From positions 22,304 through 86,303 of the forward strand of contig NZ_BNAQ01000007.1 in NCBI RefSeq assembly GCF_014653575.1: DNA of 64,000 nt, read 5' to 3'. This DNA comes from Sphingomonas glacialis (GTDB lineage: Bacteria; Pseudomonadota; Alphaproteobacteria; Sphingomonadales; Sphingomonadaceae). The first letter of the stretch is position 1, and every line of letters begins with the position of its first letter. The notes under the pieces were generated by a model. The model was not told the origin of the DNA and searched no databases. It was given only the letters and a program-made list of their open reading frames with translations. A program made the position numbers and the translations under genes. Positions 9,597-19,174 of this stretch are shown here, piece after piece.

Positions 9597-9680
9597 GCGC
9601 GATACTAGCCCCTTGGCATAATCGGAGCGTCCCATCCTGCGCGTGTCGTGCACATGCGCGAATGTCGTCAGGAGATAATC

Positions 9681-10866
9681 ATGACCGGATCGATCCTGAC
9701 GTTGAATGCGGGATCGTCGAGCGTCAAATTCGCGATGTTCGATGAAGCGCTCATCCCGATTCTTTGCGGCGAGATCGAAGACATCGACGGGACGCCCCGC
9801 CTGGCCGCAAGCGATGTAGCAGGCCGAGTCGTGGTGGAATGCAGCTGGCTGGCCGAACATGCATCCTTTGCGGTGATCCTCGGCGATTTGCTCAGTGTCT
9901 TGCATGATCATGCTGGGCCGCGACGGGTTGGGGAGTGCAGGCCACCGCATCGTGCATGGTGGCATGGATCATGTCGAACCTGCCCTCATCACCTACGATC
10001 TGCTAGATTCTTTGGACGGACTGACGCCGCACGATCCCCTGCACATGCAGCACAACCTGGCACCCGTGCGCGCCATCCTCAAAGCGCGACCTGATCTGCC
10101 GCAGGTTGCTTGTTTCGACACCGCCTTCCACCACGATATGCCGGTGGAAGCTCAGACCGTGCCGGTCCCGCGCGCGCTACGGGACGCGGGCGTGCGACGG
10201 TATGGCTTCCATGGACTGTCGTACGAATATATCGCGAACCGACTTGCGCGAGATGCGCCAGATCTGGCGCGGGGGCGCGCCATCATCGCGCATCTAGGCG
10301 CAGGGGCAAGCCTTTGCGCGCTCAGCGGCGGCGCCAGTATCGCGACCACGATTGGTTTTAGCACGCTCGATGGCTTGCTAATGGCAACGCCCTGCGGCGA
10401 CATCGATCCCGGCGCTTTGCTCTATCTTGCGCGGCAGGGCCGCAGCGTGGCTGAGATCGAGGACTTGCTCTATCACCAATCCGAGCTCCTTGGCGTATCG
10501 GGGATCAGCGGGGACCTGCGTCTTCTGCTTGCCAGCGACGATGCGCGCACGGTCGAAGTGATAAGCCTGTTCAGTTATCGCATCGCGGTCGAGGCCGGGG
10601 GTATGGCGAGCGCACTCGGCGGGATCGACGGGTTCGTCTTTACCGCGGGGATCGGTGAACGTTCCGCCGTCATTCGTGCAGCTGTATGTGAACGTCTTGC
10701 TTGGCTGGGCATCGCCCTCGACGATGCAGCCAATGCCGCCAACGCGCGTCAGATCAGCGCGACGGACAGCAAGATCAAGGTTCTGGTATATCGCACCGAC
10801 GAGGAAGCGATGATCGCGCAACACACCCGGGCGGTGCTGTCGCGCCACCTGGCAGTGAATCGTTGA
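9681..10866 (+). pseudogene. ackA: Acetate kinase with one frameshift
   Basis: The start MTGSILTLNAGSSSVKFAMF carries the phosphate-loop motif LNAGSSSVKF, and ATG 9681 has a perfect AGGAGAT site. After codon 80 or so one extra G (in GCTGGGCCGCG near 9920) shifts the frame. The second frame continues with GHRIVHGG, FDTAFH, RRYGFHGLSYEYI, AHLGAGASL and FTAGIGE through to the C-terminus. All family motifs are present, so one indel separates this from an intact kinase. AckA would convert acetyl-phosphate from Xfp to acetate with ATP formation. Confidence 0.82.
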
Positions 10867-11161
10867 GGCTTAGCGCGCTCGTGGGATCATGATCGTCATG
10901 TGCGGCTCGATCGTCGCTGTCCTCGTCGACAACGAGGTTCGTCCGGCAATTGACGCGCCGCCGGACGTGGACGGCGACGGGCTTGAACCGCTCGTTCTCG
11001 AAGGTCACTTTCATGGCGATCCGCAAACGGTTGGCGGCATCACGCAAGCAGGTCGTCTCCATGCTCGCCGGCGCGCGCGCGACTGCAGTAGCATGGCATT
11101 ACCGTCGACGTGATCGGGCTCGCCGCAGCCGGGCGCCGGATCAGCTAAAACCGCCGCGGTC
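10867..11161 (-). CDS. Uncertain short coding stretch between ackA and the VIT1-type gene
   Basis: On the minus strand, from ATG 11062, a frame reads METTCLRDAANRLRIAMKVT and continues with RFKPVAVHVRRRV, TNLVVDEDSDD and AAHDDHD. Third codon positions are strongly G/C, as in real genes here. However, the open frame runs about 90 bases into the end of ackA on the opposite strand, so the true end, or a further frameshift, is unresolved. No family was recognised. A plus-strand frame from 10889 looks less like coding sequence. Confidence 0.32.
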
Positions 11162-11860
11162 CTAGAGCGTGGTCCCCACCAGACGCCCGATGCTCGCAGT
11201 AACCGCGAGGGCAAGGGCGCCCCAAAACGTGACACGCGCCATGGCCCGCCAGACGTTTGCGCCCCCCGTGACCCCGCCAACAGCACCGAGAACCGCGAGA
11301 AACACAAGCGCCCCGACCGACTCTGCCACAATGAGCGTTGCTGGCGGCGCGATGACAACGATCAGGACCGGCAATGACGCCCCGAACGTAAAGGTGGCAG
11401 CCGACGTAAGAGCAGCCTGAATTGGTCGGGCGATGCCCGTGGCCGTAATTCCCAGTTCGTCTCTCGCATGTGCGCCGAGCGCGTCCTTCGCCATCAGTTC
11501 ACGCGACACCAAATGAGCGGTCGAATCGTCGACGCCACGCTCGCGGTATATTTGCGCGAGGTCCTCTCCTTCACCAACGATATCCGACGTGAGCCCGGCG
11601 CGTTCGCGGGAAAGATCGGCTTGTTCGGTGTCATGCTGGGAGCTCACCGAGACATATTCGCCTGCTGCCATCGACATTGCGCCCGCCACAAGCGCTGCGA
11701 CCGCCGCGATCAGAGTATTGGCGCGGTTGCCGCCCGCCGCGGCAACGCCAAGGATCAAGCTCGCGGTAGACAATATTCTATCATTGGCGCCCAGCACAGG
11801 CGCGCGCAACCACCCGATGCGGGAAACAAGATGGTGCTTGGGAATCCTCGATCGCATCAT
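11162..11860 (-). CDS. VIT1/CCC1-type transporter
   Basis: This 232-residue membrane protein has the CCC1/VIT1 signature. The first helices read LGANDRILSTASLILGVAAA and AGAMSMAAGEYVSVSSQHDTEQADL, a charged cytoplasmic stretch (residues about 85-145) follows, and then three C-terminal helices. The family moves Fe(II) or Mn(II) out of the cytosol. Residues MxxGEYVS, typical of the transport site, are kept. Start ATG 11860 or 11857. An iron/manganese role would fit the nearby Dps and oxidative-stress genes, but the substrate is inferred. Confidence 0.8.
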   Translation of the reverse strand: MMRSRIPKHHLVSRIGWLRAPVLGANDRILSTASLILGVAAAGGNRANTLIAAVAALVAGAMSMAAGEYVSVSSQHDTEQADLSRERAGLTSDIVGEGEDLAQIYRERGVDDSTAHLVSRELMAKDALGAHARDELGITATGIARPIQAALTSAATFTFGASLPVLIVVIAPPATLIVAESVGALVFLAVLGAVGGVTGGANVWRAMARVTFWGALALAVTASIGRLVGTTL

Positions 11861-12101
11861 CGGGCAGGTGCTTCCATTTTACGTTGACGCTACGGTCGTC
11901 TCCCCGACAGCCCCAGCTTCAGAAATCACCCATTGGCGATGCTCAATCGCGTGCATCGGCAGATCAGGCTGAGCCCTTCGTTTCGGCAGGGCGGCGTTCT
12001 CGCCCGCAGTCGGATGGGTAGATGCCGAGCCTGCCGCGATCCGCATCGACGGCTAAATTGCAGGCCAGAGGCGATGCCAGACTTCGCGATGGAGACGAAA
12101 A

Positions 12102-12338
12102 ATGATCAAGCCCAAGGAAAACGATATCGCGGTGAAACCCCTTCTCACTGAAACCACGCAGCATCCGGTCGACAGGCCCGGCTGCGATTTCGGCGAATCG
12201 ACCGGCCTGACGACAGCGGGTCTGGGACTCGGTTTGGGAGAGGATTCATCGGATACGCGTCTGGAGCGTAGCCTGCTGGGTCGTCGGTTCACGGGGACGC
12301 TCAGCATACCGCGTTGGCGCGGTCCCGATATAGCCTAG
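12102..12338 (+). CDS. Small hypothetical protein next to IS630
   Basis: This 78-residue frame starts MIKPKENDIAVKPLLTETTQ and has a Gly/Leu-rich centre (GLTTAGLGLGLGEDSSDT) and a basic C-terminus. No family was recognised. The stop TAG uses the TA target duplication plus the first base of IS630; without the insertion the next bases would also give TAG, so the protein need not be truncated. A purine-rich stretch (GGAGACG) precedes the ATG. Confidence 0.45.
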   Translation: MIKPKENDIAVKPLLTETTQHPVDRPGCDFGESTGLTTAGLGLGLGEDSSDTRLERSLLGRRFTGTLSIPRWRGPDIA

Positions 12339-13484
12339 TGGTGCTCGCCTGACGGTTGAGTCCGATTAGGGATTCCCAGGGTCGTGTGGCCGTGCGAGTC
12401 AGCGGGGATGCGCAGTGGCATAGTCATCGACCTCACGTCCGCGGACCGAGAGCGTCTTGAGCGGATCAGCAAGGATCGCAACGCCGCTCAGAAGCACGTC
12501 TGGCGCGCCGAGATCGTGCTTCAGAGCGCTGACGGGGTCGGCACCAGCGAGACCATGCGCCGGACGGACACGTCCAAGACGTGCGTCTGGCGCTGGCAGG
12601 AGCGGTTCATGCAGGAAGGGGTGGAAGGCCTTCTGCGCGACAAGACCCGCCCGTCGCGTATCCCTGCTCTGTCCCCAGAGGTCGTCGCATGGGTAGCCAC
12701 CCGAACGCATGAGGAGCCGCCCGGCGAGACGACCCACTGGACGGCCTCGCTGATGGCCAGCGAAGCGGGCATCAGCGCCAGTTCGGTTCACCGGATCTGG
12801 CGCGCCCACGGCCTCCAGCCTCACCGCGTTCGGCAGTTCAAGCTGTCCAATGATCCTGAGTTCATCGACAAGCTCCGCGACGTCGTCGGCCTGTATGTCG
12901 CGCCGCCCGCTCACGCGATCGTCTTGTCGTTCGACGAGAAGAGCCAGATCCAGGCCCTCGACCGATCCCAGCCCGGCCTGCCGCTCAAGAAGGGCCAAGC
13001 CGGCACCATGACCCATGATTACAAGCGCAATGGCACCACCACACTGTTCGCGGCGCTCAACATACTCGACGGAACCGTGATCGGTCGCAACATGCAGCGA
13101 CACCGACATCAGGAATTCATCCGCTTTCTCAATCTGATCGAAGCGCGCGTCCCCGTCGGCAAGGCGATCCATGTGATCCTCGACAACTACGCCGCTCACA
13201 AGCACCCGAAGGTCCGCGAGTGGCTCGACCGGCACCCGCGCTTCACCTTCCACTTTACGCCAACCTCGTGCTCATGGCTCAATGCCGTCGAGGGTTTCTT
13301 CGCCAGGCTGACCAACCGCCGCCTCAAACGCGGCGTCTTCCATTCGCTCGTCGACCTTCAGGCTGCCATCAACCGCTTCCTCGCCGAACACAATGAAAGC
13401 CCAAAGCCCTTCGTCTGGACAGCCGATCCCGATAAAATCATCGCCGCCGTCAGGCGCGGGCACCAAGTGTTAGATTCGATCCAC
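12338..13484 (+). mobile_element. IS630-family insertion sequence, intact-looking copy
   Basis: The element is about 1147 bp, bounded by TA dinucleotides (12336-12337 and 13485-13486), the duplicated target typical of IS630/Tc1. Short ends begin GTGG and finish CCAC. It carries one full transposase. A second, mutated copy lies on the minus strand at 58330-59467, and its outer end (GTCAGGCGAGAACCACTA) matches the left end here. Confidence 0.8.
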
Positions 13485-13487
13485 TAG
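12408..13487 (+). CDS. IS630-family transposase
   Basis: The protein has about 359 residues. N-terminal helix-turn-helix domains (ADRERLERISKDRNAAQKHV, then SKTCVWRWQERF) are followed by a DDE catalytic domain: Asp in VLSFDEKSQIQALDR, Asp in VILDNYAAHKHP, and Glu in SWLNAVEGFFARL. No internal stops. The stop TAG falls across the TA target duplication and the first flanking base. ATG 12384 is an alternative start. Confidence 0.9.
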   Translation: MRSGIVIDLTSADRERLERISKDRNAAQKHVWRAEIVLQSADGVGTSETMRRTDTSKTCVWRWQERFMQEGVEGLLRDKTRPSRIPALSPEVVAWVATRTHEEPPGETTHWTASLMASEAGISASSVHRIWRAHGLQPHRVRQFKLSNDPEFIDKLRDVVGLYVAPPAHAIVLSFDEKSQIQALDRSQPGLPLKKGQAGTMTHDYKRNGTTTLFAALNILDGTVIGRNMQRHRHQEFIRFLNLIEARVPVGKAIHVILDNYAAHKHPKVREWLDRHPRFTFHFTPTSCSWLNAVEGFFARLTNRRLKRGVFHSLVDLQAAINRFLAEHNESPKPFVWTADPDKIIAAVRRGHQVLDSIH

Positions 13488-13551
13488 GTGGGCATGCGCT
13501 CGCTTCATCAGTCGGGAGCTACCCCAAGATGCCCCACCGGATGAGCTAGCA

Positions 13552-16002
13552 TCATCTCGAGATGGATGCTCGTTTCCGCGTGACAGAGCGGAGAAGGAGA
13601 AACACCGCCATGACAGCCCAAGCTCCGCTTATTGCGGCGGTGAACCATAGGTTTGATGGCAAAACCACTAGCGCGAAGAAGCTCCGCGAGATCGGGACAA
13701 TCAGCACGACCGCGAATGCTGCTGCCAACGTGACAAGGAGAAGTGCGCGAAACGGGGTAAAGGGCCGGCAGAGATAGGCCAGGTTTGCCAGTCCGCAAGA
13801 AAACAGAACGAGGCTTGCAACGGTGCTGGCCTCGTCGAGCGAACCATTGGCGGGATACAGTGCGATCGAATATGCCGCCAGCGTCGCGATTGCGGCGGCG
13901 ATGCCCGCAGGGATCGCGAAGTGTAATACGCGACGGAGAAACCCGGTTCGTGCGCGCTGTGCATTAGGCGCAAGCGACAGGAAGAAAGCCGGGATTCCGA
14001 TTGTCAGTGCGCCGACGAGGGAAAGTTGGCGGGGCAGAAATGGATAAACGAGACCTGCCGCCGCAACCGTGCCGACCAGAACCGCTGCAAAAACCGTCTT
14101 GGTCACGAACAAAATCGCCAGACGTTCGATGTTGGCGATGACGCGCCGCCCCTCGGCCAACACGTCAGGTAGACACGCGAAATTGCCATCGAGTAACGTG
14201 AGCTGAGCGATGGCGCGAGCAGCACCACTTCCTGCCCCCATTGCGATGCCAATATCGGCCTGTTTGAGAGCGAGGACATCGTTCACGCCGTCGCCGGTCA
14301 TGGCGACGACCTGACCCTTGCTCTGGAGGGCGGCAATCATCGCGCGCTTGCCGTCTGGCGTAGCCCTTCCGAAAATGGATCGCGCTTCCATCAGTGTCGC
14401 GAGCGCTGCGCCATCGCTCGGGAGGTGAAGCGCGTCGACGGGATCGTCGGCACCAGGCACGCCGACCTGGCGGGCCACTGCGGCCACGGTCTCGGGATGG
14501 TCACCGGAAATGATCTTGATGGCGACGCCTTCCCGCACGAAGTAAGCGAGTGTTTCCGCGGCGTTCGATCGCACCTCTTCGGCCAGGATGACGAATGCGG
14601 CTGGGATGAGGTCGGCAGGCGGTTTGTCGCTTGAAAACGCCCTCGCATGAGCAACGAGCAGCACACGACGTCCGTCTTTGGCGTGCGCCGCAGCGCGCTT
14701 TAACAGGTCGGCGTGGATATCACCGACGAGCAGCACGTCTGGAGCGCCGAGCACCCAGTTTCCGTGGTCACCAAAGCACACTTCGCTCCATTTGCGCGCC
14801 GACGAGAACGCGACTTTGTCCGTGGCCTTCCAGTCTGTTGGCGCTGGATACTTCGAGGCGATAGCGCGCAGCGTGGCATTGGGCGCAGGATCCGCAGCGG
14901 CGAGCGCCCCGAGCGCCTTGGCGATCTCGGCATCCGCGTCGAAGATCTCGATGTCCGCGATGTTGAGCTTGCCCGTCGTGAGCGTGCCCGTCTTGTCGAG
15001 ACAAAGCGTGGTGACCCGCGCCAGCGTTTCGACGGCGGGCAGCTCCTGGATGAGCGCGCGGCGGCGACCCAGGCGCGTCACGGCGACGGCCAGGGCAAGG
15101 CTCGTCAGCAGCACAAGTCCTTGCGGCACCATCGCGACCACGCCGGCTACCGTCGAGCGCAGCGCGGCGGCGTGGAATAGGGGCTGTGCCCGAAATTGGC
15201 TCCACAGCAGCACGGGGGCCGCAACCGCAATCGTCCACAGGACGTAGCGCAATATGCGGTTGATACCGGCGCTCAATTCGGAGTGTGCGGGTTTGAAGAC
15301 CTTGGCCGCACTTGAGAGTTTCTGGGCATAGGCTTTGCTGCCGACGGCGGTTGCCCGGTAGTGACCGTGCCCGGCGGTTACAAAGCTGCCCGAGAGCGCG
15401 CGGTCGCCGGGCATTTTCAAAAGTGGCTCCGACTCGCCGCTGATGAGCGCTTCGTCGATTTCCAGGTCTTCCGATGTGACCACGATGCCGTCGGCGACGA
15501 CCTGATCCCCCGGTCTGAACTCGAGCACATCGTCGAGAACGAGAGAAGCGACCGGAATGTCGATCGTGTGTCCTGACCTCACAACGCGCGCAGTCGGTGC
15601 ACTGATGACGGCCAGCCGATCCAGAGCTCGCTTGGCGCGCACCTCCTGAACTATGCCGATAAGCGTGTTCACAACCGAAACGCCGCCGAACAGCGCGTCT
15701 TGCAATGGACCAATATAGAGAATGATGCAGAGCAGAACGCCGAGTATCGCGTTGAAACGGGTAAATGTGTTGGAAATCAGTATCCCGCTTATCGTTCGGC
15801 TGTTTTGACGATCAACCGCATTGATATCGCCACGACGAACGCGTTCGTCGACCTGTTCGTCAGTAAGGCCGGTATCCACCTTTGGCGCTATTGATGCGCC
15901 ACAGGATTGAGGTCGCCCACCAGCGATCAAAGCCGTCGGCGTGGTACTGGCTCCCACCCCCTCATCTCCCATAGTGTCTTGGCCCGGACGGGTGCCCTGC
16001 AA
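13552..16002 (-). CDS. CtpE-like P-type cation ATPase
   Basis: The protein has 816 residues. It has the phosphorylation site LCLDKTGTLT, actuator motif ISGESEP and hinge TGDGVNDVLALKQADIGIAMG. The membrane motif is VPQGLVLLTSLALAVAV, where most Ca/Mg pumps have PEGL. The closest type I recall is mycobacterial CtpE, a Ca(II) importer; the substrate here is not provable. The C-terminus has further helices. The start is uncertain (16002 or a later ATG). A weak FixJ-like box lies just upstream. Confidence 0.82.
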   Translation of the reverse strand: MQGTRPGQDTMGDEGVGASTTPTALIAGGRPQSCGASIAPKVDTGLTDEQVDERVRRGDINAVDRQNSRTISGILISNTFTRFNAILGVLLCIILYIGPLQDALFGGVSVVNTLIGIVQEVRAKRALDRLAVISAPTARVVRSGHTIDIPVASLVLDDVLEFRPGDQVVADGIVVTSEDLEIDEALISGESEPLLKMPGDRALSGSFVTAGHGHYRATAVGSKAYAQKLSSAAKVFKPAHSELSAGINRILRYVLWTIAVAAPVLLWSQFRAQPLFHAAALRSTVAGVVAMVPQGLVLLTSLALAVAVTRLGRRRALIQELPAVETLARVTTLCLDKTGTLTTGKLNIADIEIFDADAEIAKALGALAAADPAPNATLRAIASKYPAPTDWKATDKVAFSSARKWSEVCFGDHGNWVLGAPDVLLVGDIHADLLKRAAAHAKDGRRVLLVAHARAFSSDKPPADLIPAAFVILAEEVRSNAAETLAYFVREGVAIKIISGDHPETVAAVARQVGVPGADDPVDALHLPSDGAALATLMEARSIFGRATPDGKRAMIAALQSKGQVVAMTGDGVNDVLALKQADIGIAMGAGSGAARAIAQLTLLDGNFACLPDVLAEGRRVIANIERLAILFVTKTVFAAVLVGTVAAAGLVYPFLPRQLSLVGALTIGIPAFFLSLAPNAQRARTGFLRRVLHFAIPAGIAAAIATLAAYSIALYPANGSLDEASTVASLVLFSCGLANLAYLCRPFTPFRALLLVTLAAAFAVVLIVPISRSFFALVVLPSNLWFTAAISGAWAVMAVFLLLRSVTRKRASISR

Positions 16003-16035
16003 TACCTAGGCTACGCGCTGATCCAGAACGTCGTC

Positions 16036-16054
16036 ATCCACCGGCAACTACTCA
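16036..16054 (-). promoter_or_regulatory. Weak FixJ-like box upstream of the P-type ATPase
   Basis: On the minus strand it reads TGAGTAGTTGCCGGTGGAT. The left half matches the consensus exactly except for one T to G, but the right half does not. It lies 33 bases before the longest ATPase start. Confidence 0.25.
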
Positions 16055-16057
16055 TGT

Positions 16058-16692
16058 GGGAGAACGGGACTGCTGTTTTGGAACGACGCGCATAAGCGTC
16101 CCGATAGCGGGACGATCGAGATTTTCGGGCAAAATGGTGGTGTTCTTGATGTGCAAGGTGCGACCGAGCAGCGGGTCGGCGTGATGTTCCTGCAGGGGCT
16201 TTGTTCTCTGCGTTGAGTGTTCAGGAAAACATCGAGGCGCCGTTCCGGGAGCACGCTGATCTGCCCGCGGATATCGTCCGCGATCTGGCCGCCCTCAAGC
16301 TTCTGCTGGCGGGACTTCCTGCCGACGTCGGCGTCCAGATGCCGGCCGAGCTGTCAGGCGGCATGCGCAAGCGCGTCGGCGTTGCCCCAGCGATCGTACT
16401 CGATCCCGACCTCCTGTTTCTCGACGAGCCGACGTCGGGACTTGATCCGATCAGCGCGACCGCGTTCGACGATCTGATCCGCACGCTGCATCAAGCGCTG
16501 GGCTTTACCGTGTTTCTCATCACGCATGATCTCGATACGCTGCACGCGATCTGCGACCGGGTCGCGGTGCTCGCTGACAAGAAGATCATTGCCGTTGCGA
16601 CCGTCGCCGAACTCGAGAAATCCGAACAGCCCTGGATCAAGGCGTATTTCCACGGCGCGCGCGGTCGCGGCGCAGAAGGCAGGTTCAGCTGA
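16058..16692 (+). pseudogene. ABC ATPase of an MCE/Mla lipid-transport system, degenerate
   Basis: From RPDSGTIEIFG (16097) onward the sequence follows the MlaF/Ttg2A family. It has ALSVQENIEAPFREH, signature SGGMRKRVG, Walker B DLLFLDEPTSGLD and the H-loop THDLDTL. The Walker A loop is replaced by a scrambled GRTGLLFWNDAHK, and one base is missing near 16195 (CAGGGGCTTTG) between the Q-loop region and ENIEAP. No permease (MlaE) gene precedes it. This copy cannot bind ATP normally. It is followed immediately by the MCE protein (GATG overlap), so it was once part of a transport operon. Confidence 0.72.
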
Positions 16693-17627
16693 TGGAACGC
16701 CACGCCCATTACGCGCTCGTCGGCGTCATCTCGACGCTGCTGGTGATCGCGGCCTTTATCTTCGTCGTCTGGCTCGGCCGCTTCGAGTTCGATCGTCAGT
16801 TTGACGAATATCGGATCGTGTTTTCCGGCCCGGTGCGCGGGCTGAGCGTCGGCGGTGACGTTCAGTTCAGCGGCATCAAGGTCGGCACCATCCAGCATAT
16901 CACACTGGATGCCCAAGACCCCAACAAGGTCATCACCGATATCCGGATCGATGGCGAAACCCCGGTTCGCGTCGATTCCGAAGCCACGACCGAACTGCAG
17001 GGCATTTCCGGGATCGACGTCATTCAGATCAGCGCAGGGACACCGAGCAAGCCCCTCCTGCGCCAGGTTGACACCAGTAAGCGTCCGACCATTCGCAGTA
17101 AGCCGAACGCGCTGGCGTCGCTGCTCCTTGGTGGGGGGCAAATGTTGGAAACGGCCACGGAATCCCTCACTAGGGTCAACCGCCTTTTGTCGGACGGTAA
17201 TATCGCCAATCTGACGGGGGCGGTGCGGGACATCCGATCGACGACCGCGGCGTTCGCTGCCAACCGGTCAATGTTCAGCGATGCTGCGGCAACTCTTGCC
17301 AAGCTCGACAGTGCAGCGACCGACATCCAGGGGGCCGCCGCCTCGGTTCACAAGATTGCCGATGGCGATGGGCGGCAGGCTTTCTCGGACATTTCCAGCG
17401 CGGCGGGTGAACTCAAACTCGCAGTACACGAAGCGCGCGGAACGATTGCGCGGCTCGACGGCCAGACGGGCGCGCTTGCATCGACAACCATCCCCGACAT
17501 CGATGCCACGATGCGAAGTCTGCAGGATACGGCGGACTCGCTGAACGGGCTTGTCCGCTCGATCCGTGAGGATCCGCGCGGCACGCTGACAAAACCCCGC
17601 GGCAAGGAACTGGAGCTCCCCAAATGA
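16692..17627 (+). CDS. MCE/MlaD-family lipid-transport substrate-binding protein
   Basis: The protein has 311 residues: an N-terminal membrane anchor (ALVGVISTLLVIAAFIFVVWL), an MCE domain at about 40-120 (RGLSVGGDVQFSGIKVGTI, ELQGISGIDVIQI) and a long helical tail. MCE proteins carry phospholipids or sterols across the periplasm with an ABC ATPase and permease. The ATPase here is degenerate and the permease is absent, so the protein may be orphaned. It overlaps the upstream stop by a few bases. Confidence 0.83.
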   Translation: MERHAHYALVGVISTLLVIAAFIFVVWLGRFEFDRQFDEYRIVFSGPVRGLSVGGDVQFSGIKVGTIQHITLDAQDPNKVITDIRIDGETPVRVDSEATTELQGISGIDVIQISAGTPSKPLLRQVDTSKRPTIRSKPNALASLLLGGGQMLETATESLTRVNRLLSDGNIANLTGAVRDIRSTTAAFAANRSMFSDAAATLAKLDSAATDIQGAAASVHKIADGDGRQAFSDISSAAGELKLAVHEARGTIARLDGQTGALASTTIPDIDATMRSLQDTADSLNGLVRSIREDPRGTLTKPRGKELELPK

Positions 17628-17628
17628 C

Positions 17629-18294
17629 GTGCGCCGATCAACCGCACGCCTCGGCGGATTCGCATCGCTATGTCTGCTCGCGGGCTGCGTCGGTGGGCTT
17701 CTGGGCGGCGGTAAACCCGACAGCTTATACCGCTTCGGTGTTACCGAGCCTGCTGGCACCACCAAAAGACTATCGTCCGCGCAACCGACGCTCTTGGTCG
17801 AGAAAGTCCGCTTCGCTCCGGAAATCGACGGGGACCGAATGCTGGCGGTGCATGAAGGAAGTGCGCGCTACATAAAAGGCGTTCGATGGGTGACGAGCGC
17901 GCCGAGTCTTATCGCGCAGGCAACGGTTCGTGAGCTTCAGTCGCGGATGCCGGGGTTCCGGGTGACGGCAGCGCAGGAGGGCGCGCGCGACGGCTATTCG
18001 CTCGCGCTCACCATTGGACAATTCGAAGCGCAGTATGACAATGCAAGCATGCTTGATACGCCGACGATCGTGATCGCAGGCGATGCAACGCTCTATCAGC
18101 TTCCCACGCACACCGTCGTCGGTCAACGGCACTTCGTAACGCGGGTAGGCGCTACGCGCAGCCGCGCCGGGGAGATCGTAGCGGCGTTCGATCGCGCCAC
18201 CATATGTTACACGGCCGATATCGCAGACTGGATCACGACTTCGGCCGCAGGCCAGCCTCCGTCTGGAGATGCCGTCTGCCCAACGCGGTCGTAG
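17629..18294 (+). CDS. ABC-type transport auxiliary lipoprotein
   Basis: The protein has 221 residues from a GTG start one base after the MCE stop. A lipobox is visible in the signal peptide (ASLCLLAGC, Cys20). The body contains LLVEKVRFAPEIDGDRML, SAPSLIAQATVREL and QFEAQYD, the pattern of the auxiliary lipoproteins that accompany MCE transporters (PqiC/YmbA-like). It probably sits in the outer membrane as part of the same lipid-transport operon. It is intact, unlike the ATPase. Confidence 0.78.
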   Translation: MRRSTARLGGFASLCLLAGCVGGLLGGGKPDSLYRFGVTEPAGTTKRLSSAQPTLLVEKVRFAPEIDGDRMLAVHEGSARYIKGVRWVTSAPSLIAQATVRELQSRMPGFRVTAAQEGARDGYSLALTIGQFEAQYDNASMLDTPTIVIAGDATLYQLPTHTVVGQRHFVTRVGATRSRAGEIVAAFDRATICYTADIADWITTSAAGQPPSGDAVCPTRS

Positions 18295-18386
18295 CGTAGC
18301 GCGGCGCTGGGCAGAGACAAACGGTGCGCGGTTTCGGGCGGGAGCGTGTACGGTCGCCCCAACCAGCCTAACGTGGGTATCAAGCA

Positions 18387-19004
18387 ATGCCGTCTCGTCG
18401 CGAGCGCGGACAGAGGAGCATCGGGCCGGTGATAGCGCAGGACATTCCAATCGTATGCGTCGGCGGATCAGCGGGCGGTCTCGACGCGTACAAAAGACTG
18501 CTCGATAACCTGCCGAGCGACCTCGGCGCGGCGATCGTCATCGTCAACCACCTGCGAACGGTGTCGACACTTCTGCACGAGATCCTTCCGCGGCATACGG
18601 CGATGCCGGTCGAACTCATCACCGAGGGGCTCGATATCCGGCCGAACCATGTCTTTATCATTCCTGCTCAACGCGATCTGCACGTGCTGAACGGGGAATT
18701 CCGGCTGGCCCCGATTTCCAAGCCGCGCGGATGGCCCGATGTCATCACGGTCTTTCTAAGGTCGTTGACCGAGCATTGGCATGGCAGACTCGTCGCCGTG
18801 ATCGTGTCCGGCTATGACGGCGACGGAGCAGAAGCCTTGTGTGGTATCCGCGAATGCGGAGGGGTGACGATCGCGCAATTGCCGGCGTCTGCCCTCCAGT
18901 CGGATATGCCAGACAGCGCGATCGCGAGTGGCTGTGTCGATTTCATCCTCCGCCCGGAAGCCATTGCCGCAAGAATTGCGGATATCCTCGGGTCTGGTCG
19001 CTGA
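18387..19004 (+). CDS. Stand-alone CheB methylesterase domain protein
   Basis: The protein has 205 residues and only the C-terminal CheB catalytic domain. The nucleophile Ser lies in VGGSAGGLDA, the His in IVNHLRTVS and the Asp in VSGYDGDGAEAL. There is no receiver domain. It resembles the CheB domain at the start of the large hybrid protein at 20288-24793, which suggests a shared origin. Substrate unknown, as no chemoreceptor or CheR gene is adjacent apart from the hybrid. Confidence 0.78.
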   Translation: MPSRRERGQRSIGPVIAQDIPIVCVGGSAGGLDAYKRLLDNLPSDLGAAIVIVNHLRTVSTLLHEILPRHTAMPVELITEGLDIRPNHVFIIPAQRDLHVLNGEFRLAPISKPRGWPDVITVFLRSLTEHWHGRLVAVIVSGYDGDGAEALCGIRECGGVTIAQLPASALQSDMPDSAIASGCVDFILRPEAIAARIADILGSGR

Positions 19005-19075
19005 TGATTGAAAGGCGTTTGCTGCCGAGCCACCCGCTGCAACGATGACTCCCGCTACCGCTCTGGGCGCAGGGA

Positions 19076-19094
19076 TGAGTATTTTCCGATCCTG
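19076..19094 (+). promoter_or_regulatory. FixJ-like box upstream of a Cys-rich small gene
   Basis: TGAGTATTTTCCGATCCTG matches the window consensus at 18 of 19 positions (T for G at position 7) and lies 80 bases before ATG 19175. Confidence 0.6.
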
Positions 19095-19174
19095 CGGGGC
19101 GCGGGTTCCAGAGGATACATGGATGGACCCATGATCGCCGCGCACACGTGGCGGTCGACCTCAGGGAGATCGAA

